A stretch of 64,000 nt of DNA. Source: Eutrigla gurnardus (lineage: Eukaryota > Chordata > Actinopteri > Perciformes > Triglidae). Shown here piece by piece: positions 63,729-64,000 of the stretch. How positions within the stretch are numbered: the first letter of the stretch is position 1; the number at the start of each line of letters is the position of its first letter. The DNA lies in the NCBI GenBank assembly GCA_963514095.1, contig OY741264.1, positions 10,401,554 to 10,465,553 on the forward strand, in the 5' to 3' direction. The notes under the pieces are model-generated. The model ran no database searches and was not told the origin of the DNA. It saw only the letters and a list, made by a program, of their open reading frames with translations. The position numbers and the translations under genes were made by a program.

Positions 63729-64000
63729 GCTTATGAGCTTTTTATTGTGTATTTTCCCCCGGTATCTCTAGATTACACTATCCATTGTGTTGTTTTTTTA
63801 TTCCTTTTCCAAGGTTGAAAGTGCCACAGTCCAACAATTTTATTTATTTATGTATTTATTAACACAGATGAACTTTGCACATGCAGGTAAAAGTAAAATA
63901 TACGAGCAATTGAACTCCACATCATGTATTTGTAGCTGCAAATGTACTTTGTCAGCCTCTTAATATAGTCATTACAAATAATATTAATAAATCATGCCAT

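Larger units (their letters stand above)
60057..64000 (-). other. gpc5: Upstream intron of gpc5 (partial)
   Basis: Sequence 5' of the penultimate exon on the - strand, with the intron continuing beyond the window. It holds two (CA)n runs, the 5' end of a hAT element and a LINE fragment, listed separately. No further gpc5 exon is visible. Confidence 0.7.

Overview
The window is vertebrate nuclear DNA, almost certainly from a teleost and probably a percomorph. It is AT-rich and intron/intergenic in character. It carries (TA)n, (CA/TG)n and (CT)n microsatellites and many relics of fish-type mobile elements (hAT, Tc1, CR1/L2-like LINEs, a tRNA-derived SINE, foldback MITEs). There are no prokaryotic operons, no CRISPR array and no rRNA genes. 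Long open frames are scarce, and most are chance frames inside repeats.

Two heparan-sulfate proteoglycan genes of the glypican family explain the coding content. On the + strand the window opens in the last intron of a glypican-4/6-type gene, most like gpc6. Its terminal coding exon is 722-942, holding the Ser-Gly attachment run and GPI signal, with poly(A) hexamers at 1809-1824. On the - strand lie the last two coding exons of a glypican-3/5-type gene, most like gpc5. The penultimate exon is 59894-60056 (glycanation motif and an acidic CDDEDGC motif). A terminal exon with a GPI signal is inferred at 21214-21386, which leaves a 38.5-kb last intron. Splice phases agree across the junction (1/1). 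The two genes converge tail to tail with about 20 kb between their stop codons. In human, GPC5 and GPC6 are neighbours in the same orientation, so this order is notable.

Region by region: 1-1840 is the gpc6 3' end. The interval 1841-21213 is intergenic, with an AT-rich degenerate minisatellite in two blocks (5205-5880, 7020-7450), a reverse-transcriptase relic (6793-6890), a hAT relic (8007-9303) with a SINE nested in it, two dispersed fish repeats and several microsatellites. The interval 21387-59893 is the large gpc5 intron, with a foldback MITE family (33495-34056, 42923-43325, 43429-43577), a Tc1 transposase relic (45590-45835), a hAT MITE with a perfect 8-bp target duplication (47108-47580) and a nested hAT-type element (54439-55864). 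From 60057 to 64000 is upstream gpc5 intron with a hAT 5' end and a LINE 3' coding end. Much of the remaining intron sequence is unique-looking and could hold regulatory elements, which cannot be shown from one sequence.

I found no convincing new multi-gene system. The most interesting observations are the convergent glypican arrangement, the foldback family with nearly complete arm pairing, two perfect hairpins with no transposon context, and the datable nesting of mobile elements.
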